A DNA stretch of 64,000 nucleotides. Origin: Calonectria ilicicola (taxonomy: Eukaryota; Ascomycota; Sordariomycetes; Hypocreales; Nectriaceae). Below are positions 36,353-47,250 of this stretch, in pieces. Numbering within the stretch: position 1 is the first letter of the stretch; each line of letters opens with the position of its first letter. Under the pieces are notes generated by a model, which was not told where the DNA came from, made no database searches, and saw nothing but the letters and a program-made list of their open reading frames with translations. The stretch is taken from the NCBI GenBank assembly GCA_020809705.1, contig CP085830.1:434001-498000 (forward strand), in the 5' to 3' direction. Position numbers and translations under genes: made by a program.

Positions 36353-36890
36353 GGCTGCAATTCGTATCTCAACTTCACCGCACAACTGCCTTTGCCTCTG
36401 TTTTCTTTTTTTGGTGTTTTTTTCGGGTGGTCGGTCGGTTGAAAATCCCTTCACGGCTTATCCGAGCCGATTGCGGGGTTCGATGTGCGCACTGTTCGCG
36501 TTCACTACCACTGTGTGCTTACTTAATTTAGTAAGCACGCGACGCGTAAATGCACTGGAATGCTGGTCAAGGGTAGGTTGATCAACAAAACAGGTTCAAA
36601 TGAAAACTGAATCCAATGAAATCAATCTTGCCTAATAATATAGGGCATAAGATTTTATTTCTCCCCTAAATATGGTTTTTTTTTCTTCATGACATTGTTG
36701 CGCGGGCGAGGTGTTGAATAAAGAATTCAGTGATTGCAGGGGCTGCTGACGCAAACAGCCAACTCATATTCAGCACAAAACCCCAATTTACATGCTAAAA
36801 CGACAAGTCGGATATTGAAGCCAACATATTATCATATACATATTAGGGTAAATATATTATATATCTATCTGTGCGTGTGTAGCAGAAACC
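36353..36890. other. Intergenic region
   Basis: Promoter of the transporter gene and 3' flank of the Vps62-like gene. It contains a CT-rich leader-like stretch; nothing else recognised. Confidence 0.5.
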
Positions 36891-38041
36891 TCAAACTGAC
36901 CCTTCGTCCCTCTTGGACTGGGTAGTCAGGCTATCAATGTTGGTAAAAATGGTGCAGCTATCATCTTTCTGGCACATGGTTGTCCTTCCAAGATTCTTTG
37001 CAACTGGCCCAGTCGGACCCGATGTGTATTTGCACTCACTCAAGATGCAATATTGCCCATCAACCCCAGTAGCGTATTGCTCATCGCCCCACTGTCCCTC
37101 CCATTTAAGCCAAGTGGGACTCTCTCCATTCTCCTCAGTCTCACCTGTAGACGCACCTGATGCGACCGTAAACTCCCCAGAGTCTGTGTCATACCAATAG
37201 CCACGGTAGTTTTGGGTGACATCCCAAGGCGTGCCTTTGTCCGTCTTATCCGAGATCAAGCCGAGAGCAATAGTGTAGTCTTGGGTTCCCGCTTTCGCAT
37301 AGTTGGCGTGTCCGCCATTCGCAATGTAAGTGATGGGCCTTTTGCCATTAAATTCCATCACATCCCAGTAGTATGCAGAGCCGGCACTGTGCTGTGAAAG
37401 ATAGATGGCGTAGGGCACTCCATTAATGAATCGTATCTGAGGCGCCAAGCTGGTCAGTAGGCTTCTTAGTGCACCATTTGTAAGCAACATTACCATTGAA
37501 TGCTCCCAGTCACCGACATGATCATCAAAATTAATACCCAGAACTCTAAATAAAGAAATTAGGACCCTAACGTCTTGGAACTTGGCGTAAGGATCACTCA
37601 CTTGCCACCTTCGTTGTACGAGTAGAAATAAAAGTAAAAGACATCGACCCAGGTTGAGTTCTTCTGAACAGCAATAATGGTGGCCGGTGCAGCGCTGTAT
37701 CCACTACTGTCCGGGGTGCCGTAGGTGGACTGGAGCCAAGCTGGTGGATCCTTAGTGTCATCTTTGGAGGTGAGATAGACGCTGCTGTTGTAGTTGTTTA
37801 GAGTATCAACAGTAACGGATCCTGCAGCTCCCAGAGCGACATAGTTGATCTCGGGGATGGTATTCTCTAGATGGGTCGTAATGTCAGACGGGAAATAGGC
37901 CTCGCCGCTGTAAAGATACGACCATGGCGCATATGTTATGGCATAGTCGGGAATGGAATCACGCTTGTGGAGCTTGGTCGGCACCGAAGTGGCGAGACCA
38001 AAAACAACACTCCAAGCCAGAAGTTTGTGACACAGTGCCAT
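36891..38041 (-). CDS. Secreted Vps62/DUF946-like protein (364 aa)
   Basis: Exons 37,602-38,041 and 36,891-37,545 with a 56-bp intron (GTGAGT...TTTAG) that rejoins FYSYNEGG-K-VLGINFDDHVGDWEH. Conserved Vps62-type blocks: YAPWSYLYSGEAYFPSDI, VDVFYFYFYSYN, DHVGDWEHSMV, YLSQHSAGSAYYWD and ANGGHANYAKAGTQDY. Residues 1-19 or so form a signal peptide, followed by a KR dibasic site (about 26-27), so this member probably enters the secretory pathway. N-glycosylation sequons occur in YNSSVY and KNSTW. The name derives from a yeast vacuolar-sorting mutant; no biochemical role is established for the fungal secreted members. It looks intact. Confidence 0.83.
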
Positions 38042-38682
38042 CGTAATAGGATAAGCCGAAGCTAGATTGCTATAGATTGGCTAATCGTGCCAAGACACGA
38101 CGTAGTACTCGATTTATATGCTAGCCATCCTTCCACGACGAGGGCGATCGGCCCACATGAGGACATGTGCCGGGCTCCATGGACGCCAAAGTACAAGTGA
38201 GTCCCCGAATATCTACAGGCCCTGGATACAACCTCAGTGCATGTGCAGCGCTGTGGCAGCCAACCGGTTAGAACATGTGCGCGGGATCGCATAAGCGACT
38301 GGGGATGCGATGCCGACAGACCCGAGCGGTTCCTTCGGTAAGCATCTGTGGATAGCGTCAAGATCCTCTCCTTCCTACTCGGGCAGGTCTTTGGGTCGCG
38401 CATATAGGATGGGATTCGTGATATACACGTATATACGAAGATTAAATGATCGGAAGCTCGAGAGTATTAGATTTTGCGTAATTTGAGGGGACCTGCATCG
38501 GCATATTCATCGGACTTGGCGCATGGGCCGATGCTAGCTCCCGCATCTAGCCTGTTATGTCCATCGGTTCGGCAGTTACGGCACGCCCCGTTGTCACCAA
38601 TCTCCTATTCTTCATAATACTTTTACTTTGACTTTTATTATTATTCCCTTTTCTTTTTCTACATATGGAAGCAAGACGAATA
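38042..38682. other. Intergenic region
   Basis: No gene supported. An exact 8-bp inverted repeat, GCATCGGC...GCCGATGC, lies near 38,495-38,535. Confidence 0.5.
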
Positions 38683-39993
38683 TTAAGGCGTGATTACTGG
38701 CTGATGAATTGCTGTAGGTTGCGATTTGAAGAATGTTTTTGCCCAACCTCCCGAAGATGCACGAAAGAAAAGTTCCTGATTGTTATCGTAAGTAGCCATT
38801 GGTGGTGCTGCATCTTGAGAATCCGAATTTTCTGCGTGTAATTCTGCGTGCAACACCAACATGGCCTCGGAATCCTTTCGTGCCGAGCCGGCGTGGCTCG
38901 CGATCCTGCGCCAGCCAAGCGAAAGTAACGGCCGAAGTGCCGGCAAAGAACCAATGACTATTTGTGTCGACATTTCAGTGACGGCGGCCACATCTAAAAA
39001 GAAATGTCAAATTCGAATACTTTCCATCATGAATAAAGGGAATGATGTTCTTACATGTGGTGTAGAGTAAAAGACCCTTAGTAAGGAAGACGAAACGAAC
39101 GATGCTGACAATGACTGTGGCGGTACCAAGTAAAAAAATGCCTATGAGGGCCGCTTTTTCTCTCCTCTCTAAAGTCTTTAATGTACGAAGCATCCCAAAG
39201 GGCAAAGCGAAAACTAATGGAAATATTTGTAAACATTTTCGCACGTCAAATGCTTGGAACGTGTACGCCATCTTACCACAGATCTCGGAGCTGAAGCTGA
39301 GCGGCCAATTGGTGTACACTGGCACAATATTCTGCCAAGATGCACAACTTTCGTCCTGCGACCTGGAGGTTTTGGTGACGATTAATTGTAAGTTTCTTTA
39401 AGAAAGAATTTTGGCGACCCACCAATTCCTTTGCATGTCTGTGCCGCACCAAAATATATCAATAAACATGCTTGCAAGAAAACCGCAGATGGTGTAGACT
39501 GTAATGACGTATAATGCGATTCGTAATTTCGGTTCGGTTATAGGAAATAGTTTGTGATAGAATGCTAGTAAACTAAAGCGCGGAACAAAGTAGGTTGCGT
39601 CATAGATCATAGCGGTTGTAAATCTGTACTGCTTAATTTGTGAGCCCCATCAACCTTAGCAGAGTATTGGCGCCACTGAAACTAACCTTTGCCCAAGGTA
39701 GGGAAGTAGGCTCGTCAAACAAGCCATGGCCATTCAAGTATATCCATGTGTCTCCAACAATGAGTGCAAGAAAGGGGAGTAAAGCCAACACAAGTAGGAT
39801 ATCAGACAACCAAAATTTCTTTTGTCTTTGCCATACACGTACTGCGAGGCGAGCAATGACAGAAACTGTAGCTATCGAGAACAAACACCATTCTGCCACC
39901 TACGTTGAAGTTAAGACTTTTTGCAAGATAGTAAAGGTATGATCCATTGCACCCTGGCCCACTTACAATACATTGTGTGACGTCAATGGCCAT
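38683..39993 (-). CDS. SAT/rhodopsin-type integral membrane protein (354 aa, five exons)
   Basis: Member of the large Pezizomycotina family of seven-helix 'rhodopsin (SAT) domain' proteins. Exons: 39,967-39,993; 39,687-39,899; 39,423-39,628; 39,055-39,362; 38,683-38,993; introns are 58-73 bp and all phases agree. Family landmarks: ARLAVRVWQRQKKFWLSDILL after helix 1, FVPRFSLLAFYHKLFP before helix 4, the extracellular cysteine pair around FWCGTDMQRNWS...DESCASWQN, and VAAVTEMSTQIVIGSLPALRPL in helix 7. The hydrophilic C-terminal tail (~70 residues) is cytoplasmic. Such proteins often lie beside secondary-metabolism or virulence-associated genes, but their ligands are unknown. The 9-codon first exon is common in the family. 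Confidence 0.87.
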
Positions 39994-41558
39994 TTTTTCG
40001 GTGGTGCCATATGGCAGTTCACCTCAGCGAGGCTCTTCGCGAGGTGGGTTGAAGCAAAATGAATGTGGACCAAAACGGGAAAAACTGATGGAGTAATGCG
40101 TCCATCTTAATATCCTAGGATTGTGGGGGTATGGCTCCTTGTGGGGTGCGTAGGATAAACAAGTCGGTGAAAAATTCCATATGTCAGCTTCCGATCACGA
40201 GATTGACTCACTTGGTGAGACCTGCTATCTCAGGAAGCGTCATATATCATCAAAGTATTTTGGAACAGTGGCCACAGAAAGGCAACAGCAATGATGCATC
40301 GGCGAGTTGTCGATGAATGATGATTGGACATGATCATGCAAGGCCTACTCTTGAATTAGTGTATTCATACTACCAAAAGGATCGATTTGAGTTGGATCAG
40401 GGGGTAAACTCGAGCTGGTAGAGGTCTAGACTGGCCCAGGAATGTGAACGCGAGGAAACGCATACCGCGATGAAACGAAGGGAGGGGTCATTATGCTCGC
40501 CCTTGGTCACGGTGGGACTTTTGGTCCTGAAAACTGAAACCGGACGGGCTAATGTCGGTATGCTAGGTCCAGACCGGGACAAGATACTTTGTCTCATGGC
40601 CCCCGTGCTTGGTCGGAAACTAATCACAATTTACCGCAAAGGCCGTTCATATTGATATATGCCTTGGGAAAGAAAGAGATGCAAAACTATAAAGAAATGA
40701 GAAGATGTACAGGGAGAAAGTTGTTAGTGCTTTTTATCTAAGTCACAACATCATTTCTAGCTACAAACGAATGAGTTGCTCATTCCCCGGCTATCATGGC
40801 AAGCATGTCTCGGAATGACGGACACTAGATGCGGACGCGTCAATAATTACCGAGGTTTAAGATTGGACTAGACGGGACCAACTGAGACACCGTCTCTTGT
40901 GAACACAAGGGAGGTATCCCAAACATAGCCTGCCAACTTGCGAAATGCCAAATACAAAAGGTGTGGGGATGTACCACGTTGCCCTTGTAAGGGCCCGTTG
41001 CGTCAAGTGAAGATCACCCTGTCAAGCATAAAACGTGGCAATTTCAGGCTTCATTTAATATTAAAACTACAAGAGGGAAGGTCAAGTTCTAGTCTTCTAT
41101 TAATAGTTAGTCCTTTGGGCAAGCTGCACCTTTTGCGTGAGACCCAGAGTGAACAAGACCCGAAACTCAGAAATACGCCCCAAGGATGAAAATAAGGTTC
41201 GAAGTTGATGGCGCATTTTCTCTTGGCCTAGCACAACCTTCTCAACTAGCTTAATGTGATTTCGTTTCCTTGGTGATGTTGAAATCTATTCGATCCACCC
41301 ACCAAAGGAGAAAGGATGGGTCTGCTGAAACTTTGATCGCCCTCATGTTGCAATTCACATCACCCGGGACACAAAAAAGTGAGGCTCCGCCAAGATGGTT
41401 TAAAATTCATGATTATGATACTTCCAATCACATTGGTAATCACAGTTACAAAAACACCTTGGGCTAGTCTTTCAGTCGTACTGAATGAGGTCAAAACACC
41501 TTTATTGAGATTGCACTCGAGAAAAGTATAGAGAACAATAACTATGAAATAAAACTAT
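39994..41558. other. Gene-free region of 1.6 kb
   Basis: Only short frames without family features on either strand. No tRNA or repeat recognised. Confidence 0.5.
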
Positions 41559-42193
41559 CTAATTGATTTCATCGCAAGAGTGCACAGTCCATGCCGCTGT
41601 CGCAAAATCAGCGGATGAGGCGCCACTGGTGAAACCAAACCGCCTTTTCTCATTGGAATACACCAAATAACTACGAGTTTGACCGTCTTGTGTTGACTGG
41701 CAACTCAATTGGGTTCCCTGAATGCTGCAAACAAGACTTGAGTTCTCGAAAGTGGTGAAATAGAGTAAATCAACGTCAGGAGAAGGAATCCCTTGGTATA
41801 TGGTATCAGTAGCTCCGACAGGCTGCTGCTTTAGGTCTTTGACAAATAGTTTGCCTTCTGCTGAAAGCCCAAATTGAGTCTCAGCTTCATCTTGGACTAT
41901 GTAGCGAAAGCCTCCAGAAGTCTTTCCCACGTAGAGATATCCACTCTTGCTCTCGCTTGCAGAAGCCAGGTAAAAGCACTCCCCCACATTAGAGACCGAT
42001 GAAGGTGTTGCTATGGGAGTATTGACAGAAGTTGTTGCGATGATTTCCGTCCTAGTTGCATGTAATTAGAATTATCGTTCTGAAGAAGGAGAAAGAAGAA
42101 TACTCACTTGAAAGAGGTCGGCGTTGCGTAATCTTGAGACAGTGCACTACCAAAGAGTGCAAAAGCACAAGCCAATGAGACAAAGGTATGCAT
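41559..42193 (-). CDS. Secreted protein of unknown function (192 aa, one intron)
   Basis: Exons 42,108-42,193 and 41,559-42,051, joined through a 56-bp intron (GTGAGT...ACTAG) with correct phase. Residues 1-19 (MHTFVSLACAFALFGSALS) are a signal peptide. Next comes a Thr/Ser-rich linker (TTSVNTPIATPSS) and a ~145-residue domain starting GECFYLASASESKSGYLYVG. It has cysteines at CFYL, LVCSI, LSCQS and HSCDE, enough for two disulfides. The arrangement (Cys-Phe-Tyr-Leu start, repeated short beta-like segments, Cys near the C-terminus) is seen in fungal secreted proteins of unknown function; I cannot name the family. No GPI-like hydrophobic tail. Confidence 0.78.
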
Positions 42194-43254
42194 ATTAGGC
42201 GATGGTAGTTAAGGGTTGTCCGAAAATTGATGATGTTTTGGCAACAACCGTGCAACTTTGTCTTGACAAATGAGCAGACACAAGAATCTACCTTTCGGAG
42301 GTTACAGTCAATAACGGTGTAAAGTTAATCGTGGTTGGTAAGACTTGGTTTTAAGGGAAAAAAGTCAAAACATGAGAGCCCAGGTATGGGCCGAGCGGCG
42401 GGCTGATTTAAATCCCAAAGTTCCGTTAGTCTCACGGTTAGATGCACAACTTCACCGCCAATCACCAAATTACCGCAGATCCTACTACAGAATTAACCGG
42501 GGCGCATGGTACTTTTACCGCAGTTGCATGATGCCCAGGAACGGCTGACTTTTAGGTCGCTTCGTTGGCTGCTCAACACGACTAGCCCCACTTTATCTCG
42601 TATAAATTACTCCTAGCCGCTGTGACCAGTATCAAATAAAGCAATATTCAGCGCTAGCAACTGCGGCTGCTGTTGAGACAGTAGTTGTGATTGGCGTTGG
42701 ATTTTGAGCAACCTGAAAGGTGCATAGGCGGACTCAGCTAACAGTTTCGGACAACCAGAAGGTCCAAAAGTCATGCGTCCCGAAGGATTGATGTGACTAA
42801 AGTGTCATACGATCCAATCAATTCCTTTGCTAATAACTTTAAAAATAAAGAAAGATTTTATGGTTAAGACTTCTTGCGAATCAGCAGAGGCCTGAAGTCA
42901 TCAAGTACCAATTTGCTTTGTGTTTAACTTATGCAAAATATTGACCAATTGTTCAATAATGACCAGATGACAAAGCCCGCAGTATAGACGAATTACGTGC
43001 TTTTCTTTACTAGTAAATTGTTTGCGTGAGGGTCTTAAAGTTGCATGCGCTTACTCGAGTGAAGCCTAAACACTGCGGGGTAAACAGTTGTGATAAACAC
43101 TGTGTCAGAGTGATATTCAATCACACCTTCCAAGTTTGCCACTGCCAATTATGAATTGGCATATTCAAAAAGGTAAGAAGGCTCAGAATATGAAAACGTA
43201 GATTTAACAAATGATCCTAAAAATTATTTAGTATAGGTCATTTGAGAGAAAGTG
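42194..43254. other. Intergenic region of 1.1 kb
   Basis: Promoter of the secreted-protein gene, then ordinary sequence with no supported gene. Confidence 0.5.
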
Positions 43255-44015
43255 ATGCTGTCACAAAAGCATTTACAATCCATCACTACTGAGGAAGTCA
43301 GGGACCGACTGTGGATGCGGCTTCCAGAAGGGATCAATCTATGTGGTCTAGAAGAGGCAACCCCCGCTCTATCAAATTCGATCTGTCTGAACCAAGTGAG
43401 AACTGGCGTTAATAGACTTTTATTGCTGTTTGATCTCGTAAAAGAATCTCACATGAACATTTCAGATTGAAATCATACATAACCACATCAATATGAAGTC
43501 AATGTCAAACAAAATTGGCTTGATGCATTGAAGAGAACCACTACAGAACACGAAGAACGTATCATTACTGCGACGAGAAAAGTGAGACCTGGCCTTCTAG
43601 GAATAGTCGCGACAATCGATGTTGAAGAAAGGATTTACATTATCAGCGGGGCATTTGGTCAGTCAGTGCCGGGAGGCATGCTGTTGCATGGCCTATCCAT
43701 AACGTAGGGGATTTGCGGCTGGTGGCATGAGTAAACTATTCCAAACTCTCTAATGTAGGCACCCAGAGGAAAAATACCCCACCCCACTAGATCCTCCCAT
43801 TCAAAGTCAAGATGTCAGAGTTGTATGTACCATCTTGTTGTGGGATATAGAACCAGGATGGCAAAGCATAGAAGCATTAATGTCCAAGGTAGACTCTTTA
43901 GGCGACGAACGTGAGGAAGATGCGGACATGATTGCCGAATTTATTAGTAGTGTTGACGAATTGAGTGTGGTATGTCCATCTATCCCTCTGGATCGCACGA
44001 TGGAAAGAGATTAAT
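43255..44015 (+). pseudogene. Decayed gene, unrecognised family
   Basis: Three plus-strand stretches look like coding exons: 43,255 to about 43,395 (starting MLSQKHLQSITTEEVRDRL), about 43,500-43,637 (through RIITATRKVRPGLLGIVA), and about 43,771-43,976 (TILLWDIEPGWQSIEALM...). Exons 2 and 3 join well (donor GTCAGT at about 43,638, acceptor CACCCAG, in phase). Exons 1 and 2 cannot be joined in frame: the natural acceptor TTTCAG is followed by stops in the needed frame. The GTATGT donor after exon 3 also leads only to a stop. I read this as a recently inactivated gene. The protein family is not known to me; a misjudged exon structure is the main alternative. Confidence 0.4.
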
Positions 44016-46164
44016 GATTCGACAATACATTCAATGTGCATGATCACTGATGAAAAATCCAAATTTCTGAGTTACCAATTTAGTTCTGATCGAATGCGTA
44101 AATAGGTATGGCAGGGCAGATCTTTCGCATCCTTTTTTGAGTTTGCATAAATTCAAGATGATCGGTATCTACTTTTGCATCCTTTCCATTTCGAGATCGA
44201 TCTGGTCATCAAATTTGTGCGATTTGTGCCAGCGATGCTTTGCCGTATTTCTGCATTTCTGTCAAACGTTACTATCCTGATACTTTAGAAGGGGAAAAAT
44301 GAGACTGCTCGAAATAGGAAAACCAGAGTCAGCCGCTTCATTTATTCTCCATTACATGCATACACAAATTTCGTTTGCGACATTGTGATTTAGGGTAGGT
44401 AGAAAATTTTTGGATAGTCAACACAGATCACGCAAAGGTCGTCAATTTATGCGCCATAGGTTAATCACTCTAGCAGATACATAGAACATACATTAAAAAT
44501 AACGGGGGCGGTTTAAGAGTTGAAATATATGTCGTAGTCGTAGACTACGGAGATTGCAAGGATTCCTGGATACAGTCCCGTCGCGTTACCCAAGCTAGTG
44601 CAAGGGTGCGGGATTTTCGTTTGCACTCCCGAAGCACCCTGGTGATCGCCCTAATGGCGATCACAAACAGGGCTAATTGATCGTCGCTCCTGAGGTTCAT
44701 TGCTTGTGATCACTTGAGATATATTTATGACATATTATGCATGAGCCAGCATACCTTTCTTGGCTGCTCGTAATGGTCGCAACCGAAATAAAGAAGCAGC
44801 CCAAGCGAGATCTGCCTCACAGGCGGGCCTGCTGTAAATGAATCAGGATTGTTTTTAAATTTTAGGAATGATCTTATTCCTTAAAAGGGAAAAAAATCAA
44901 GAATACAGTCCGATTTAGAAGTAGCAAAGCGAACGGCGCCATCTAGGGGGACAAAGGCCTAAATAGAACCTCGTCCCCAAGCTCACCAAGGGCAAGGTGG
45001 AGGTGTTTTACCTGAGCCTAAATGGATTGCGCCATTGCCTGTGCATTTTTCTTTGCACTCATATTCCTGTTCATAGGACAGCGACCGCCGCGGGTCGAGC
45101 AAGCCCGATCTACACGAGGGAGGGAGGACACAGTGATCAGCACTTATCGAGGCCTGAATCCTCGTGCCGAAGGGATTTGCCGCTAGTTGCGCCGACTAAA
45201 TGCACCTTGACGGAAGCACCTTTTACCGAGAGCCAAGGACGCCACACCGGTCTATTTGTGATACAAGGTGCACCATTCATGCCCCATCGTCGTCCACTAA
45301 ATTCCATGGTTCGAGAGGTGATGGGGACAGGATCCAGTTGCGTCGTAGTCTAAATATTCAAAGAACCCGACATCTTGGCACCCTCTGGCGTCCCCGAAGC
45401 GTCTCAAGGTGTGCCCCCCAATGGCTGCCCTTGTTTTTACGGTAAGCCCCAAACGTGCCAATTTTTCAGGTTTTACGAGCTAACATTTCAATAGTGATGT
45501 GCTAAAACCAAGCCACACATTGCTTTTCCATTCAAGGACACGATACTAGCAAAGAGGAAACTAAAAAGGAAAAGAAAAATAAATAAGGTACAAAGTCAGA
45601 TGAAAGAAAGATGTGCAAATGTACAATCATATCTGGGTTGTATTGTTGAGATCTTTTAGACAAGTATCCTCTTATTCTCATTCCCCTATTATCATATTTT
45701 TTCTTACTTTCTTTCGCTGCGCTATCAACTATCAGTCAGTAGTGATGCAGTCAGCACAGTACTTGGTGGCCTCTAACCTCCTTAATCATTGTGCGTCCGA
45801 GGTAGCTGTATTCGCAAGGATCAGATGATGAGGCGTCATTAGCTGCCACGACCATTGGCATGGCTTCCCCCGTAGCCATCCTGATTCGATCGCGTCCTAG
45901 CCTTTGCTGTGCACAGCCAGGGGGTTTCCTTGGAATGAGCAGACACAAATTTGATCGTCTCAGCCATCTTTCCCACCGCTGTAAGACAGTCTTGGATGTG
46001 CTGGCCACCTCTTATCGAAGTGGACCAATGAACTCGACGTCGTCCCCAGAGTTTATAGCCGACCATTTCTCCTTTCTCCTCCTCAATTTTATGTCCCTAA
46101 CTCCCCACTTGGATCACTCAGAACGTCTTCCTTCGACATTTTGCTGTCCTGCAACCACGCAACA
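44016..46164. other. Gene-free region of 2.1 kb and promoter of the reductase gene
   Basis: No supported gene. It contains an exact hairpin at 44,642-44,664 (listed separately). The last ~250 bp, CT-rich and ending in CAACGCAACAATG-like context, are probably the leader of the gene at 46,165. Confidence 0.5.
44642..44664. repeat. Perfect 9-bp inverted repeat with 5-base spacer
   Basis: GTGATCGCC-CTAAT-GGCGATCAC. A second GTGATCAC palindrome occurs about 40 bp further right (near 44,706). It is not followed by a T-run and no gene ends here, so a protein-binding site is more likely than a terminator. Confidence 0.55.
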
Positions 46165-47043
46165 ATGACTGCCCCCGGTCGCAAGGTTCTCATCACAGGA
46201 TGCTCAGATGGCGGCATGGGCGCTGCTCTCGCCCTCGCTTTCCACAGGCAAGGCCTGGACGTTTATGCAACAGCCCGAGACCCAAATAAGATGAAGGGTT
46301 TGGCGTCTGCAGGCATCAAAACACTTGTGCTGGACGTGCAATCAGAGTCATCCATCGCCGAATGCGTCGCACAGGTTCCAGCCCTCGACATTTTGGTAAA
46401 TAATGCTGGAGCCGTGACCACTATGCCCATTGTGGACATTGATATTTCGAAAGCTAAGGAATTATTTGATCTCAACGTGTGGTCATACGTCGCAGTAACG
46501 CAAGCATTTTTGCCCCTCCTGCTCAAGTCATCAGATGCCATGATTGTGAATCAAACGTCCACTCAAGCCGTTATGGTTGTACCCTTCGCTGGAGTGTACA
46601 ACTCCTCAAAAGCTGCAATCAGCATGATTACGCAAAACCTACGGCTGGAGCTCCAGCCTTTCGGCATCAAGGTCGTTGAAATGAAAACCGGAGACGTTCA
46701 AACCAAAATTATTGAAAACTTTCGGCAAAGGTACTGGACTCCGTTGCCCGAAGGCTCCATCTATAGTCCTGCGAAAGACACCGTCGAGTACATGTTGGAG
46801 AGATTTGATGGTTATGGCCCAACTGCTGAGGAGTGGGCCAATTCAATGGTTAAACATTTGACCAAGACAAACCCTACAGATGTGGCCTGGAGTGGAGTTG
46901 GTGCATGGATAGCTAGGGGCTGGTCGTTTCTGCCATCTTGGTGGAGGGACAAAGCAGTGAGGGAGATGAGTGGACTGGATACCGTTGAAAAGATTATTCA
47001 CAAAGAGTCAACGCAAAAACAAACAACCAAAAAGAATATTTAA
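46165..47043 (+). CDS. Short-chain dehydrogenase/reductase, AYR1-like (292 aa)
   Basis: Single-exon NAD(P)H-dependent reductase of the classical SDR family. Cofactor motif TGCSDGGMG (residues 11-19), NNAG (79-82), catalytic Ser (in NQTSTQ, about 132) and YxxxK (Y145, K149) are all present. The opening VLITGCSDGGMGAALALAFHRQG and the ELFDLNVWSYVAVTQAF block resemble AYR1-type 1-acyl-dihydroxyacetone-phosphate reductases, but many fungal paralogs act in secondary metabolism. I start at ATG 46,165 (MTAPGRK) because the frame upstream of it contains no credible start. It lies convergent to the aldoxime dehydratase gene with 207 bp between stops, which makes a role in the same pathway possible. 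Confidence 0.9.
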   Translation: MTAPGRKVLITGCSDGGMGAALALAFHRQGLDVYATARDPNKMKGLASAGIKTLVLDVQSESSIAECVAQVPALDILVNNAGAVTTMPIVDIDISKAKELFDLNVWSYVAVTQAFLPLLLKSSDAMIVNQTSTQAVMVVPFAGVYNSSKAAISMITQNLRLELQPFGIKVVEMKTGDVQTKIIENFRQRYWTPLPEGSIYSPAKDTVEYMLERFDGYGPTAEEWANSMVKHLTKTNPTDVAWSGVGAWIARGWSFLPSWWRDKAVREMSGLDTVEKIIHKESTQKQTTKKNI

Positions 47044-47250
47044 ATGGATCATGTTCTATTCTCGATTTTAAACAGCATACTAGAAAGGTTTATGAATTGG
47101 AAAAAAATCTTAAATGCCTCAGACATGGTTTTAACCGAATCTGCAATCTCGTGTCCATGAAAATACAGCTGTCAGTATCTGCGATGAGACGCAAACACAA
47201 TATAATGGTCAAATTAAAAATATGTAAATTGCTCTAGTGAAGAGCTTGTA

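Noticed and set aside
44997..45353. Plus-strand 118-codon open frame
   Set aside because: No family features, no promoter signals and no splice context; likely chance in a gene-free region.
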